Source: Bacillus velezensis (GTDB taxonomy: Bacteria; Bacillota; Bacilli; Bacillales; Bacillaceae). Taken from it: 64,000 nucleotides of DNA. The stretch is taken from the NCBI RefSeq assembly GCF_001461825.1, contig NZ_LLZC01000003.1, positions 1 through 64,000 on the forward strand. Direction: 5' to 3'. Positions 44,105-50,933 of the stretch are shown in pieces (the first letter of the stretch is position 1; each line of letters begins with the position of its first letter). The notes under the pieces are model-generated. The model was not told the DNA's origin. It saw nothing but the letters and a program-made list of their open reading frames with translations, and did not search any database. The translations under genes were made by a program, and so were the position numbers.

Positions 44105-44133
44105 ATCTTAACATAGCGATTTTTTTTACACAA
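44105..44133 (-). promoter_or_regulatory. Early (cro) promoter
   Basis: Minus strand TTGTGT (44133-44128), 17-nt spacer, TAAGAT (44110-44105). Confidence 0.6.
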
Positions 44134-44151
44134 GTGCTTTTTAAAAGAATT

Positions 44152-44180
44152 TTCTCGTGAGGTACACGATATGGTATAAT
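44152..44180 (+). promoter_or_regulatory. CI-like gene promoter
   Basis: A perfect TATAAT at 44175-44180, ~47 nt upstream of the CI-like ATG; the -35 region is weak (TTCTCG at a 17-nt spacing), so activation or autoregulation is likely. Confidence 0.5.
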
Positions 44181-44226
44181 TACCTATGAGGAATAAGGTT
44201 AATTTTTCAAAAGAGCAGGTGTTATT

Positions 44227-44625
44227 ATGGGAAATATGAAAATGGGAGAAGCGATTCGGCGTATTCGTAAGGAAAAGAAAAAAACATTAGATGAAGTTGC
44301 CGAAGCTGTGGGAATTACACACAGCTACCTTTCAAGAATAGAAAGAAATTTACAACAGCCATCAATACAAGTAATAGAAAAAATCGCTGACTATTTAGGC
44401 GTCCACAAATCATACTTGTTTTTTGATGAAGAGAGCCTAGAAAAGTATTCAGAACCAGAGAAGCAGCTTCTTTCACAGAAGAGTATAACAATAGATGATC
44501 TCAAGAAGCTAAACATTGTCCACGATAACGGAAGTAAGATAACAGAAGAAGAATTGCAAATGGTTATAAATTATTTAAAGGAATTAAGGGAATTAAAAGA
44601 ACGACATTTGAAAGATTTAAATTAA
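44227..44625 (+). CDS. CI-like XRE repressor
   Basis: A 132-aa protein with an N-terminal helix-turn-helix (GEAIRRIRKEKKKTLDEVAE, GITHSYLSRIERNLQQPS) and a C-terminal helical region (EEELQMVINYLKELRELKER). It has no LexA-like autocleavage domain, so RecA cannot inactivate it directly; induction must work another way. It is divergent from the Cro-like gene. Its 3' end overlaps convergently the 30-aa ORF at 44622-44714, and its transcript probably runs to the terminator at 44847-44884. Confidence 0.85.
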   Translation: MGNMKMGEAIRRIRKEKKKTLDEVAEAVGITHSYLSRIERNLQQPSIQVIEKIADYLGVHKSYLFFDEESLEKYSEPEKQLLSQKSITIDDLKKLNIVHDNGSKITEEELQMVINYLKELRELKERHLKDLN

Positions 44626-44714
44626 CCAACTTTAAGTTTTTTTGTGTCCACATTTTTCTCCTTTTCAATTTCCTTTTTTAGATTCCCGATGATGTTCTCG
44701 AATGTAATATGCAT
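44622..44714 (-). CDS. 30-aa ORF under LexA-box promoter, aimX-like position
   Basis: MHITFENIIGNLKKEIEKEK then NVDTKKLKVG, a charged amphipathic helix. GGAGGGG lies 9 nt before the ATG. The stop overlaps the CI-like stop codon on the other strand. It occupies the place of aimX in arbitrium loci, just downstream of aimP. A transcript through it would continue antisense into the CI-like gene. It could be a functional peptide, or the RNA itself could be the effector. The sequence is not similar to any AimX I know. Confidence 0.6.
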   Translation of the reverse strand: MHITFENIIGNLKKEIEKEKNVDTKKLKVG

Positions 44715-44737
44715 GATGTGTTTCCCCTCCCAAAATA

Positions 44738-44757
44738 GAACGTTTGTTCCTATTATA
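44738..44757 (-). promoter_or_regulatory. Promoter with overlapping LexA (SOS) box
   Basis: Minus strand TATAAT (44757-44752) followed by GGAACAAACGTTCT; the core GAACAAACGTTC (44749-44738) fits the B. subtilis LexA consensus GAACRNRYGTTC at all positions. The box covers about -4 to +8, so LexA would block the promoter until DNA damage. The -35 region is poor, so an activator is expected. Confidence 0.65.
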
Positions 44758-44793
44758 TTTAATAACAATTTTAAAATAAATACTTTTTCAGGA

Positions 44794-44828
44794 ATTTCCT
44801 ATTTTCGTTTTTCTGGAAAACAGGAAAT
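44794..44828. promoter_or_regulatory. Candidate AimR operator
   Basis: Inverted repeat ATTTCCTATTTTC, 9-nt spacer, GAAAACAGGAAAT: 13-bp arms with one mismatch, 35 bp in all. It is downstream of aimP and centred near -66 of the LexA-box promoter, the position of an activator site. SPbeta AimR also binds a long spaced palindrome downstream of aimP. Not verified. Confidence 0.5.
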
Positions 44829-44831
44829 ATC

Positions 44832-44898
44832 CCCGAAAAGTACGAAAGACGTTGCCAGTCATGGCAGCGTCTTTTTGTTTTTTTATGTACTTTTCGGG
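44832..44898. repeat. 12-bp perfect inverted repeat enclosing a terminator
   Basis: CCCGAAAAGTAC (44832-44843) and GTACTTTTCGGG (44887-44898) flank a 43-nt segment that itself contains a terminator hairpin, giving a 67-nt nested structure between aimP and the 30-aa ORF. Confidence 0.85.
44847..44884 (+). terminator. Terminator for the rightward (CI) transcript
   Basis: AGACGTTGCC/GGCAGCGTCT (one G-T pair), 6-nt loop, then TTTTTGTTTTTTT on the plus strand. The minus-strand version lacks a T run, so transcription from aimP could pass through. Confidence 0.82.
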
Positions 44899-44909
44899 AG
44901 TCAGATATA

Positions 44910-45038
44910 CTACATGCCTACTCTTATCTCAGTCGTTTGAAAACTTCCGCCTGCTTCAGAATGGTTTAACGAAACACCCACAAAAGCAGTAGTCAGTATA
45001 CCGAACGCTAAAACTAAGATCAATGACATTTTTCTCAT
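44910..45038 (-). CDS. aimP: Arbitrium-type signal pre-peptide
   Basis: A 42-aa ORF starting 18 nt after the aimR stop with GGGAGGTG 6 nt before the ATG. It has a basic start and hydrophobic core (MRKMSLILVLAFGILTTAFV), a cleavage-like region, and a short polar C-terminus ending TTEIRVGM. AimP pre-peptides have this size and design; the mature signal is a C-terminal hexapeptide released outside and re-imported by Opp. EIRVGM or TEIRVG are candidates, comparable with SAIRGA and GMPRGA but not identical to any known to me. Identity rests on linkage to aimR, size and architecture. Confidence 0.8.
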   Translation of the reverse strand: MRKMSLILVLAFGILTTAFVGVSLNHSEAGGSFQTTEIRVGM

Positions 45039-45056
45039 CTGCAACACCTCCCACTT

Positions 45057-46157
45057 CTAAATATTAAAATTAAATCCTAATTTTATCAAGTCAATTTTAG
45101 GAAGAGTTGCTCTAAATTGATCTTGCTGTTGAGAAAAATAATAAAGGGATAGCAATAATTTTTCAGCGTTTTCTTCTCTTTTCCCATCAAAAAGAAGAGC
45201 ATATTTTTTATAAAAGGAATCCGAATAGAAAGAGTTTAATGGCTCGGATCTTCCTAAAGCCTTTGCGAATTCAGTCACTTGAAACTCCTTTGAAATTTCT
45301 TTGTTCCAATAATATTGTAATATGGCTATTTCCTCTTTATTCTGGACCATTTCCTCACTGCGATCAGGGAAATTTGCAAGTAAGTTCAAACACCTCAAAT
45401 AGTACCTATAAGAATGGCAATATGATTCATTCATATAAGACAATGCCAATATGTACAAAGCTGTCATATTCAAATTGATACTGAGGTCTTTTTCAAGGAG
45501 AGAGAAGGCCGCCTCTCTCGCCTTATTAACGTCGTTGTTTTGTTTTAAATATATATTCACTAAGACTTCTTCTATACGAGCAGTAAATGCGATTTTCAAA
45601 AATGGATCTGATAAATTTTTAATAAGACTTCGAATGGATCGAATATGGTATAGAGTGATCTCATACCTGCCATTATAAAAGTACCCATACATTTCTAGTA
45701 TACTCAACAACGTTCTCATTTCGTCACAAGAAGGACTAAACTTCTTTAATCCTTCGGTATACTCAATATTCCCAAAAGAGAATCTTGAATTAAGAATAAA
45801 TCTATAAATATTAGACCATAGATCGTATTTGCCATCCCTTTCAATCTGGGCGCTTATCAATGCCTCTATAACAGAATATAATTGCTTAGTGTAGCAATAT
45901 TCCAAAGCGGAAGCATAATTTTTCTTTTTCACTCCAGTTAAGCAGTGCTGTTCCATCAATGCAGTTTCATTTTCTGGATCAACATACCTTATGATCTCTC
46001 GAACCATCCAAAAATTAATTTCTTTTCCGCTAAGAAACTTACTTAAATAGCCTTCGCTAATCCCGATTTTAGCAGCTATAACATTCTGCTTTTCATCAGA
46101 GGATTTTATTAATTCTTTTAGATGGATCCTTATATCTCTAGCTGCTACTGTTTCCAT
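45057..46157 (-). CDS. aimR: AimR-family arbitrium receptor/transcription regulator
   Basis: A 366-aa protein. Residues ~22-46 are a helix-turn-helix (NVIAAKIGISEGYLSKFLSG); the rest is a TPR-like helical array. Alignment by eye with SPbeta AimR finds shared landmarks: ALMEQHCL with its MKDYCL, YASALEYCYTKQLYSVIEALI with its ARSALEYADANMFFEIEDVLI, and the end LPKIDLIKLG with LPLLELQKMG. AimR activates a lysis-promoting transcript until the imported peptide binds it. AAAGGTGATC precedes the ATG. Downstream is the aimP-like ORF; upstream and divergent is the integrase. Confidence 0.87.
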   Translation of the reverse strand: METVAARDIRIHLKELIKSSDEKQNVIAAKIGISEGYLSKFLSGKEINFWMVREIIRYVDPENETALMEQHCLTGVKKKNYASALEYCYTKQLYSVIEALISAQIERDGKYDLWSNIYRFILNSRFSFGNIEYTEGLKKFSPSCDEMRTLLSILEMYGYFYNGRYEITLYHIRSIRSLIKNLSDPFLKIAFTARIEEVLVNIYLKQNNDVNKAREAAFSLLEKDLSINLNMTALYILALSYMNESYCHSYRYYLRCLNLLANFPDRSEEMVQNKEEIAILQYYWNKEISKEFQVTEFAKALGRSEPLNSFYSDSFYKKYALLFDGKREENAEKLLLSLYYFSQQQDQFRATLPKIDLIKLGFNFNI

Positions 46158-46399
46158 ATGATCACCTTTTCACCTCAAATTTAACATAATCACAAAGAAA
46201 ATTTTGTCGAACGATGGCGATAAGATTTAGAATTTTTTGATTTTTTACGTTATAATTTATTCCTTTCAATACTTATTATACCTTATTTTACAATGGTTAA
46301 CTAAGCGAAAAGCCTTATTTGGAACAATCTTTTAAATAAATTAAGATAGTGCTATCCTATTATTGGAGAATTAAAGTTCCCCCTATAGGAGTGAATGAA
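46158..46399. promoter_or_regulatory. Divergent aimR/int control region
   Basis: AT-rich. For aimR, TTCGAC (46212-46207), 17 nt, TATGTT is a possible promoter; its -35 is part of TTTGTCGAACGAT (46203-46215), which contains a full Spo0A-box match (TTTGTCGAA). Two TATAAT-like elements on either strand near 46250 and 46277 may serve int. The upstream sequence shares 13 bp with the region before the ATPase-PIN cassette. Confidence 0.45.
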
Positions 46400-47533
46400 A
46401 TGGCTAGTTTCCTAAAACGCGGTAAAACGTGGCAGTATTGCGTTAGCGCTAAACCCAAGCCCATCAGGAAAGGCGGATTTAAAACTAAGAAGGAAGCTCA
46501 AGTTGCTGCCGCAGAGGTTGAAGAAAAATTGAGGAAATATAAAACGCCGGGCACAAAAAAAGTCCTCTTTGATGAATACTTTAAAAGTTGGGTAAATGTT
46601 TATAGAGCTGATATTGGTGCCATCACTCGTGAAGGTTACTATATTACACTTAGAGAAATTTCAGAGAATTTTGCAGGAAGATATATCAATGACATCACTA
46701 AACGAGAATATCAAGAGTTTTTAAATAAGTTTGGATCTGAACACGCAAAAGAAACTGTTAGAAAAATAAATACGCACATTAGAGCTTGTGTGCAAGAGGC
46801 AATTGAAGAAGGGATTATTCCGTTTGATTTTACCAGAAAAGCAAAATTGATTGGAAGCGTGGAATCAAAACGCCCGGAAGAAAAACACTTGAATTATGTT
46901 GAAAGTCAAAAGCTTTTAAATGAATTATATGTGCGCAAGGATCAGTCTATCGGGTATTATTTATTAATACTGGCCCTCACTTCAGGAATGCGATTTTCTG
47001 AAATGTTGGGATTAACACTCGAGGATTTCAACTTTGAATTAAATGAGATTACAATCAACAAAACCTGGGATTATAAAAAAGGAACGGGTTTTGCTACGAC
47101 AAAAAATGCGTCTTCAAATAGGACCATTAAAATGGATTCTAATACAATGGATTTATTCAAAAAGTTGTTATCCGAAATGCCTGATAACATACATAATCTT
47201 GTATTTTATAGTCCTCGCAGTTCTAGAAAAGTCATCACTAATGAATTTGTCAACAAAATATTGAAAAAGACATTGACGGACTTGAAAATAGAACCAATTT
47301 CGATACACGGGTTAAGACATACACATGCCAGCGTGTTACTCTACAAGAGGATTTCAATTTATTATGTCTCAGAGCGTTTAGGGCATGCTAAGATAGATAC
47401 CACGCATAATTATTATTCACACGTAATTAAAGAACTACGTGAAGAGGATAACCAAAACACCCTTGATTTATTTGAAAAAATGCCTGACGTGAAAACATCC
47501 GGAAATGTGCAAAAAATGTGCAAAAAAAAATAA
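46400..47533 (+). CDS. int: Phage integrase, tyrosine recombinase
   Basis: A 377-aa integrase. An N-terminal AP2-like arm-binding domain (FLKRGKTWQYCVSAKPKP, GGFKTKKEAQ) is followed by the core-binding domain and a catalytic domain with Arg in TSGMRFSEML, HGLRHTHAS (HxxR) and LGHAKIDTTHNYYSH (His and the nucleophilic Tyr). It directs insertion at tRNA-Arg and lies 90 bp from attR. The ATG at 46400 has AGGAG 8 nt upstream; the frame is open 17 codons earlier without support. Confidence 0.94.
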   Translation: MASFLKRGKTWQYCVSAKPKPIRKGGFKTKKEAQVAAAEVEEKLRKYKTPGTKKVLFDEYFKSWVNVYRADIGAITREGYYITLREISENFAGRYINDITKREYQEFLNKFGSEHAKETVRKINTHIRACVQEAIEEGIIPFDFTRKAKLIGSVESKRPEEKHLNYVESQKLLNELYVRKDQSIGYYLLILALTSGMRFSEMLGLTLEDFNFELNEITINKTWDYKKGTGFATTKNASSNRTIKMDSNTMDLFKKLLSEMPDNIHNLVFYSPRSSRKVITNEFVNKILKKTLTDLKIEPISIHGLRHTHASVLLYKRISIYYVSERLGHAKIDTTHNYYSHVIKELREEDNQNTLDLFEKMPDVKTSGNVQKMCKKK

Positions 47534-47589
47534 AATCGCATCGTTTTTCAGCGGATTCTCACAAAAATAAAAAGCTTGCAAAAACGACG

Positions 47590-47617
47590 AAAACCCTTGT
47601 GTGACAAGGGTTTTTCT
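47590..47617. terminator. Phage-borne terminator beside attR
   Basis: AACCCTTGT/ACAAGGGTT-type hairpin after int. It closely resembles the hairpin left of attL, so it restores a terminator downstream of the tRNA after integration and also ends int. Confidence 0.8.
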
Positions 47618-47623
47618 GTTTTA

Positions 47624-47672
47624 CCGACATTATTAATCCGCGCCTATCTTATACAAAAAACGCTCTAGGAGA
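47624..47672. repeat. Prophage attachment site attR (49-bp core)
   Basis: Identical to 6816-6864. Its right end is the 3' terminal 12 nt of tRNA-Arg, so the tRNA stays complete. Confidence 0.95.
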
Positions 47673-47733
47673 GATTCGAACTCCCGACCTGCAGTTTAGG
47701 AAACTGCTGCACTATCCGCTGTGCTACTAGAGC
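47661..47733 (-). tRNA. tRNA-Arg (anticodon CCU)
   Basis: Read on the minus strand: acceptor GCTCTAG/CTAGAGC, D-arm GCAC-loop-GTGC, anticodon stem GCAGT/ACTGC with loop TTCCTAA (anticodon CCU), T-arm GGGAG-TTCGAAT-CTCTC, discriminator G. CCA is not encoded. It reads AGG codons. The 3' end derives from the prophage att site. Confidence 0.95.
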
Positions 47734-47775
47734 CTGCTTCTATTATAGTAACGCTGGCGGCCGTTTTTTTCAAGT

Positions 47776-48321
47776 CTACAGCCCTCCGAACACCTTATAG
47801 GCGGCTCTCGTTGTATCTTCATCTATTCCGATATAACGCATTGTAATAGACGGAGAAGAATGATTCAAAATCCTCTGCAGTTCAGCAATGTCTTTTGTCC
47901 TCTGATAAAAATGATACCCGAACGTCTTTCTAAGCGTGTGCGTTCCGATTTCCTCCAACCCGCAAGCGGCAGCCGCTTCCTTTAATATTCTGTATGCCTG
48001 AATCCGGGATATGGGCTTATTCGTCCGTTTTGATTTAAACAAATAGTCATCCTCTTTCATGTCTTTTGTATAAGCGTATATGTCGGCCTTTAAAGACTCC
48101 AGTATCAGAATTTTTCTTTTCTTTCTCGTTTTGCTTTCGGTTGCCCACACATGGTCTTTGTTCCTTACATCCCTCACGCGAAGCGGCAGAACATCTGAAA
48201 TCCGCAGTGCGCTGTTCATGCCGAAAATAAATAAAAAATAATCACGATCACTTTTTTTCATTAAATACTGTTTGACTTCCTGGATCTTCTCCAAACTTCG
48301 GATCGGCTGTACGATATGCAT
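47776..48321 (-). CDS. yoeC: Minimal tyrosine recombinase YoeC
   Basis: A 181-aa catalytic-domain-only recombinase: Arg in GMNSALRISDVL, HTLRKTFGYHFYQRT, and LNHSSPSITMRYIGI with His and Tyr. It occurs at this place in B. subtilis, beside the tRNA gene, and is outside the prophage ends. It is clearly related to the phage gene at 35533-36075 (start VQPIR, block THTLRKTFGYHFY shared). The ATG at 48321 has AAGGGG 9 nt upstream. Palindromes lie upstream. Function unknown; possibly a domesticated phage gene. Confidence 0.88.
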   Translation of the reverse strand: MHIVQPIRSLEKIQEVKQYLMKKSDRDYFLFIFGMNSALRISDVLPLRVRDVRNKDHVWATESKTRKKRKILILESLKADIYAYTKDMKEDDYLFKSKRTNKPISRIQAYRILKEAAAACGLEEIGTHTLRKTFGYHFYQRTKDIAELQRILNHSSPSITMRYIGIDEDTTRAAYKVFGGL

Positions 48322-48616
48322 CAAAAAAACCCCTTATAATTGGTAAAGTAACATATTGAGCATTATGTTACTATTATAGCCGAAACCCGTTGAATGATAA
48401 AGGGTAAAGAGTCTTATGTAACATAATATACATAGTGTTACATAAGGTGAATCAGATAAGCAGTTTCAACGAATTCCTCAAAAACATCATTTTCAGCCCG
48501 TTGACAAGCTTTTAAACAAATAGATACTTAAGGTATTAAAAAATGAAAACGACGGCCTTAAAATGAAATCTGAGCATCCGTTTTTTTGTGAGCAACCGAA
48601 AAAAATGCAAAAAAAA
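48322..48616. promoter_or_regulatory. yoeC upstream region with two related palindromes
   Basis: GTAACAT-N10-ATGTTAC (48348-48371) and TTATGTAACA-N12-TGTTACATAA (48414-48445) share the GTAACAT half-site and lie around a TATAAT on the minus strand (rc of 48371-48376) that may drive yoeC. The rest (48446-48616) has a plus-strand TTGACA without a clear gene downstream. Confidence 0.55.
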
Positions 48617-48637
48617 GACACAATATGAAATTGTGTC
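48609..48637 (-). terminator. Terminator of yoeD
   Basis: Minus strand GACACAAT/ATTGTGTC, 5-nt loop, then eight T, directly after the stop codon. Confidence 0.9.
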
Positions 48638-48868
48638 CTAATCTTCATCTTTTACATCAATGTCCTCAGGAAGCGGCTCATTTAAAAACTCTTGAATCAT
48701 TTCCTTATATTTTTCCAGCTGCTCGAGATGTGTTTGAAATTGTTCCTTGTTGATTAAATATTGCTGTCCGTCATGGACGGCTCTTATTTTATTCGTCAAA
48801 ACAAGATTGTGCACATATTCTTCAGGAAGACTGGTAAACTCAGCTGTCTCTTTGATCGTTAAATACAT
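48638..48868 (-). CDS. yoeD: Excisionase-like DNA-binding protein
   Basis: A 76-aa protein with a MerR/excisionase-type helix-turn-helix (YLTIKETAEFTSLPEEYVHN, IRAVHDGQQYLINKEQF) and an acidic tail. Position and size match B. subtilis YoeD. AAAGGAACG precedes the ATG. With yoeC it looks like the remnant of an integrase/excisionase pair; it may instead regulate through the palindromes upstream of yoeC. Confidence 0.88.
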   Translation of the reverse strand: MYLTIKETAEFTSLPEEYVHNLVLTNKIRAVHDGQQYLINKEQFQTHLEQLEKYKEMIQEFLNEPLPEDIDVKDED

Positions 48869-49111
48869 GGCTCACGTTCCTTTCATATGTCATGTGAGTG
48901 AATTCTGTTTTGTTTATTGTAGCTTATTTTTTGTCTTTATGCTTGTTTCACAGCTTTTTCAGTCCGGTTTCCCATTTAGCCTATTTGCGACTGATTACAT
49001 TCACACAGAAACCCCAACTTTTTGCACACCGGACTATTCCGTTTGTCACTTGTGAAAACAGCACATTTTACTTACTCTATAATTGTAAGCGGAAAACAAA
49101 GGAGGCAGACT

Positions 49112-50887
49112 ATGAAAAAGAAAAAGTTTATGAATCTCTGTTTTATCGTTCTGCTCAGTACTTTGCTCGCGGCCGGAAGCATCCCTTATCACGCTCAGGC
49201 TAAGAAACACCCGTTTTCCTATGACGACTACAAACAGGTAGATGTCGGCAAAGACGGCATGGTTGCCACCGCCCATCCTCTCGCTTCACAAATCGGTGCC
49301 GACGTGCTGAAAAAAGGCGGCAATGCAATTGACGCCGCGGTTGCCATTCAATTCGCATTAAACGTAACTGAACCTATGATGTCTGGAATCGGCGGCGGCG
49401 GATTTATGATGGTTTATGATGCGAAGACGAAAGACACCACCATTATCGACAGCAGGGAACGCGCACCGGCAGGCGCAACACCGGATATGTTCCTTGACGA
49501 AAACGGCAAAGCCATTCCTTTCTCCGAACGCGTTACGAAAGGGACTGCAGTCGGTGTTCCGGGAACATTAAAAGGACTTGAAAAAGCGCTAGACAAATGG
49601 GGCACACGCTCCATGAAACAACTCATCACCCCTTCCATTAAACTTGCCTCAAAAGGCTTTCCGATCGATTCGGTTTTAGCTGATGCCATCTCAGATTATA
49701 AAGACAAATTATCACACACTGCTGCAAAAGACGTGTTTCTTCCGGACGGAGAACCTCTGAAAGAAGGAGACACACTCATCCAAAAAGACTTAGCCAAAAC
49801 ATTTACAGCTATTAAGTACAAAGGCACAAAAGCATTCTATGACGGTGCATTCTCCAAAAAGCTTGCAGAAACAGTGCAGGAATTCGGCGGCTCAATGACA
49901 GAAAAAGACATTAAAAACTTCAATGTGACGATTGACGAACCGATCTGGGGAGATTACCAGGGCTATCATATCGCAACTGCTCCTCCTCCAAGCTCGGGCG
50001 GTGTTTTCCTGTTGCAAATGCTGAACCTCCTGGATGATTTTAAGCTTTCTCAATATGATATCCGTTCTTGGCAAAAATATCAGCTTCTCGCAGAAACGAT
50101 GCATTTGGCTTATGCTGACCGCGCCGCATTTGCCGGGGACCCAGAATTCGTCAACGTCCCTCTCAAAGGTCTCTTGAATCCAGATTATATCAATGCCCGC
50201 AGACAGCTGATAGATATTGATAAAGTCAATAAAAAACCGAAAGCCGGCGATCCTTGGGCCTATCAGGAAGGTTCTGCAAACTATAAACAAGTGGAGCAGC
50301 CGACTGACAAACAAGAAGGTCAAACGACTCACTTCACGGTAACCGACCGCTTCGGCAATGTCGTATCTTATACGACAACAATTGAACAGCTGTTCGGTTC
50401 CGGCATTATGGTTCCCGGATACGGCGTTGTGCTGAATAATGAGTTAACAGACTTCGATGCGGTGCCTGGCGGCGCAAATGAAGTGCAGCCGAATAAACGT
50501 CCGCTCAGCAGCATGACTCCGACTATTTTATTCAAAAATAACGAACCTGTCCTGACTGTCGGCTCCCCCGGCGGAGCAACGATTATTTCTTCCGTCCTGC
50601 AAACGATCCTGAACAAAGTTGAGTACGGCATGGATCTGAAAGCGGCAGTCGAAGAGCCGAGAATTTACACAAACAGCATGACATCCTATCGATATGAAAA
50701 AGGAGTGCCGGAAGAAGCCCGCACAAAACTGAACGAAATGGGGCATAAATTCGGCAGCAGCCCGGTTGATATCGGTAATGTGCAAAGCATCCTGATCGAC
50801 CGTGAAAACGGCACCTTCACCGGAGTCGCCGACTCAAGCCGAAACGGAGCCGCAATCGGCGTAAACTTGAAAAATTATAAAAAATAA
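49112..50887 (+). CDS. ggt: Gamma-glutamyltranspeptidase
   Basis: A 591-aa secreted enzyme that hydrolyses glutathione and gamma-polyglutamate and transfers gamma-glutamyl groups. The signal peptide (MKKKKFMNLCFIVLLSTLLA, cleavage after AQA near 30) is followed by the large subunit; the proenzyme cuts itself before Thr~405 (TTHFTV), whose hydroxyl becomes the nucleophile. GSPGGATI is the oxyanion/gly loop. AAAGGAGG lies 7 nt before the ATG at 49112; the longer open frame has no support. A TATAAT lies at ~49079 upstream. It matches Ggt/CapD-like enzymes of the group. Confidence 0.95.
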   Translation: MKKKKFMNLCFIVLLSTLLAAGSIPYHAQAKKHPFSYDDYKQVDVGKDGMVATAHPLASQIGADVLKKGGNAIDAAVAIQFALNVTEPMMSGIGGGGFMMVYDAKTKDTTIIDSRERAPAGATPDMFLDENGKAIPFSERVTKGTAVGVPGTLKGLEKALDKWGTRSMKQLITPSIKLASKGFPIDSVLADAISDYKDKLSHTAAKDVFLPDGEPLKEGDTLIQKDLAKTFTAIKYKGTKAFYDGAFSKKLAETVQEFGGSMTEKDIKNFNVTIDEPIWGDYQGYHIATAPPPSSGGVFLLQMLNLLDDFKLSQYDIRSWQKYQLLAETMHLAYADRAAFAGDPEFVNVPLKGLLNPDYINARRQLIDIDKVNKKPKAGDPWAYQEGSANYKQVEQPTDKQEGQTTHFTVTDRFGNVVSYTTTIEQLFGSGIMVPGYGVVLNNELTDFDAVPGGANEVQPNKRPLSSMTPTILFKNNEPVLTVGSPGGATIISSVLQTILNKVEYGMDLKAAVEEPRIYTNSMTSYRYEKGVPEEARTKLNEMGHKFGSSPVDIGNVQSILIDRENGTFTGVADSSRNGAAIGVNLKNYKK

Positions 50888-50894
50888 CAAGACA

Positions 50895-50931
50895 AAAAGC
50901 CTCGTTTCTCAAGCTGAGAAATGAGGCTTTT
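50895..50931. terminator. Bidirectional terminator between ggt and the MFS gene
   Basis: AAAAGCCTC/GAGGCTTTT with an inner TTTCTCA/TGAGAAA stem, usable in both directions; stops of both convergent genes are within 10 bp. Confidence 0.92.
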
Positions 50932-50933
50932 GT

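Larger units (their letters stand above)
6816..47672. mobile_element. Complete prophage (~40.8 kb), HK97-fold siphovirus, cos-type packaging
   Basis: Bounded by the 49-bp att repeats, with a full-length tyrosine integrase beside attR. It has all modules for a functional phage: integration, arbitrium-type communication, CI/Cro switch, replication, late regulator, HNH + terminase, portal, protease, capsid, connector, tail, baseplate, holin, amidase. No frame-disrupting lesion was noticed. Gene order and HNH-terminase arrangement resemble phi105-type Bacillus phages; that comparison is from memory. Cargo genes are the LXG toxin/immunity pair, a small membrane protein, the ATPase-PIN cassette and a secreted protein. 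Confidence 0.93.

Noticed and set aside
45057..46157. Rap/PlcR-type quorum regulator instead of AimR
   Set aside because: RRNPP proteins share the TPR fold, but the ALEY and LPxxxLxKLG landmarks, prophage setting and following pre-peptide ORF fit AimR better.
48495..48600. Small RNA from a plus-strand TTGACA promoter
   Set aside because: TTGACA at ~48502 has no good -10 at the right distance and no clear hairpin with T run follows.
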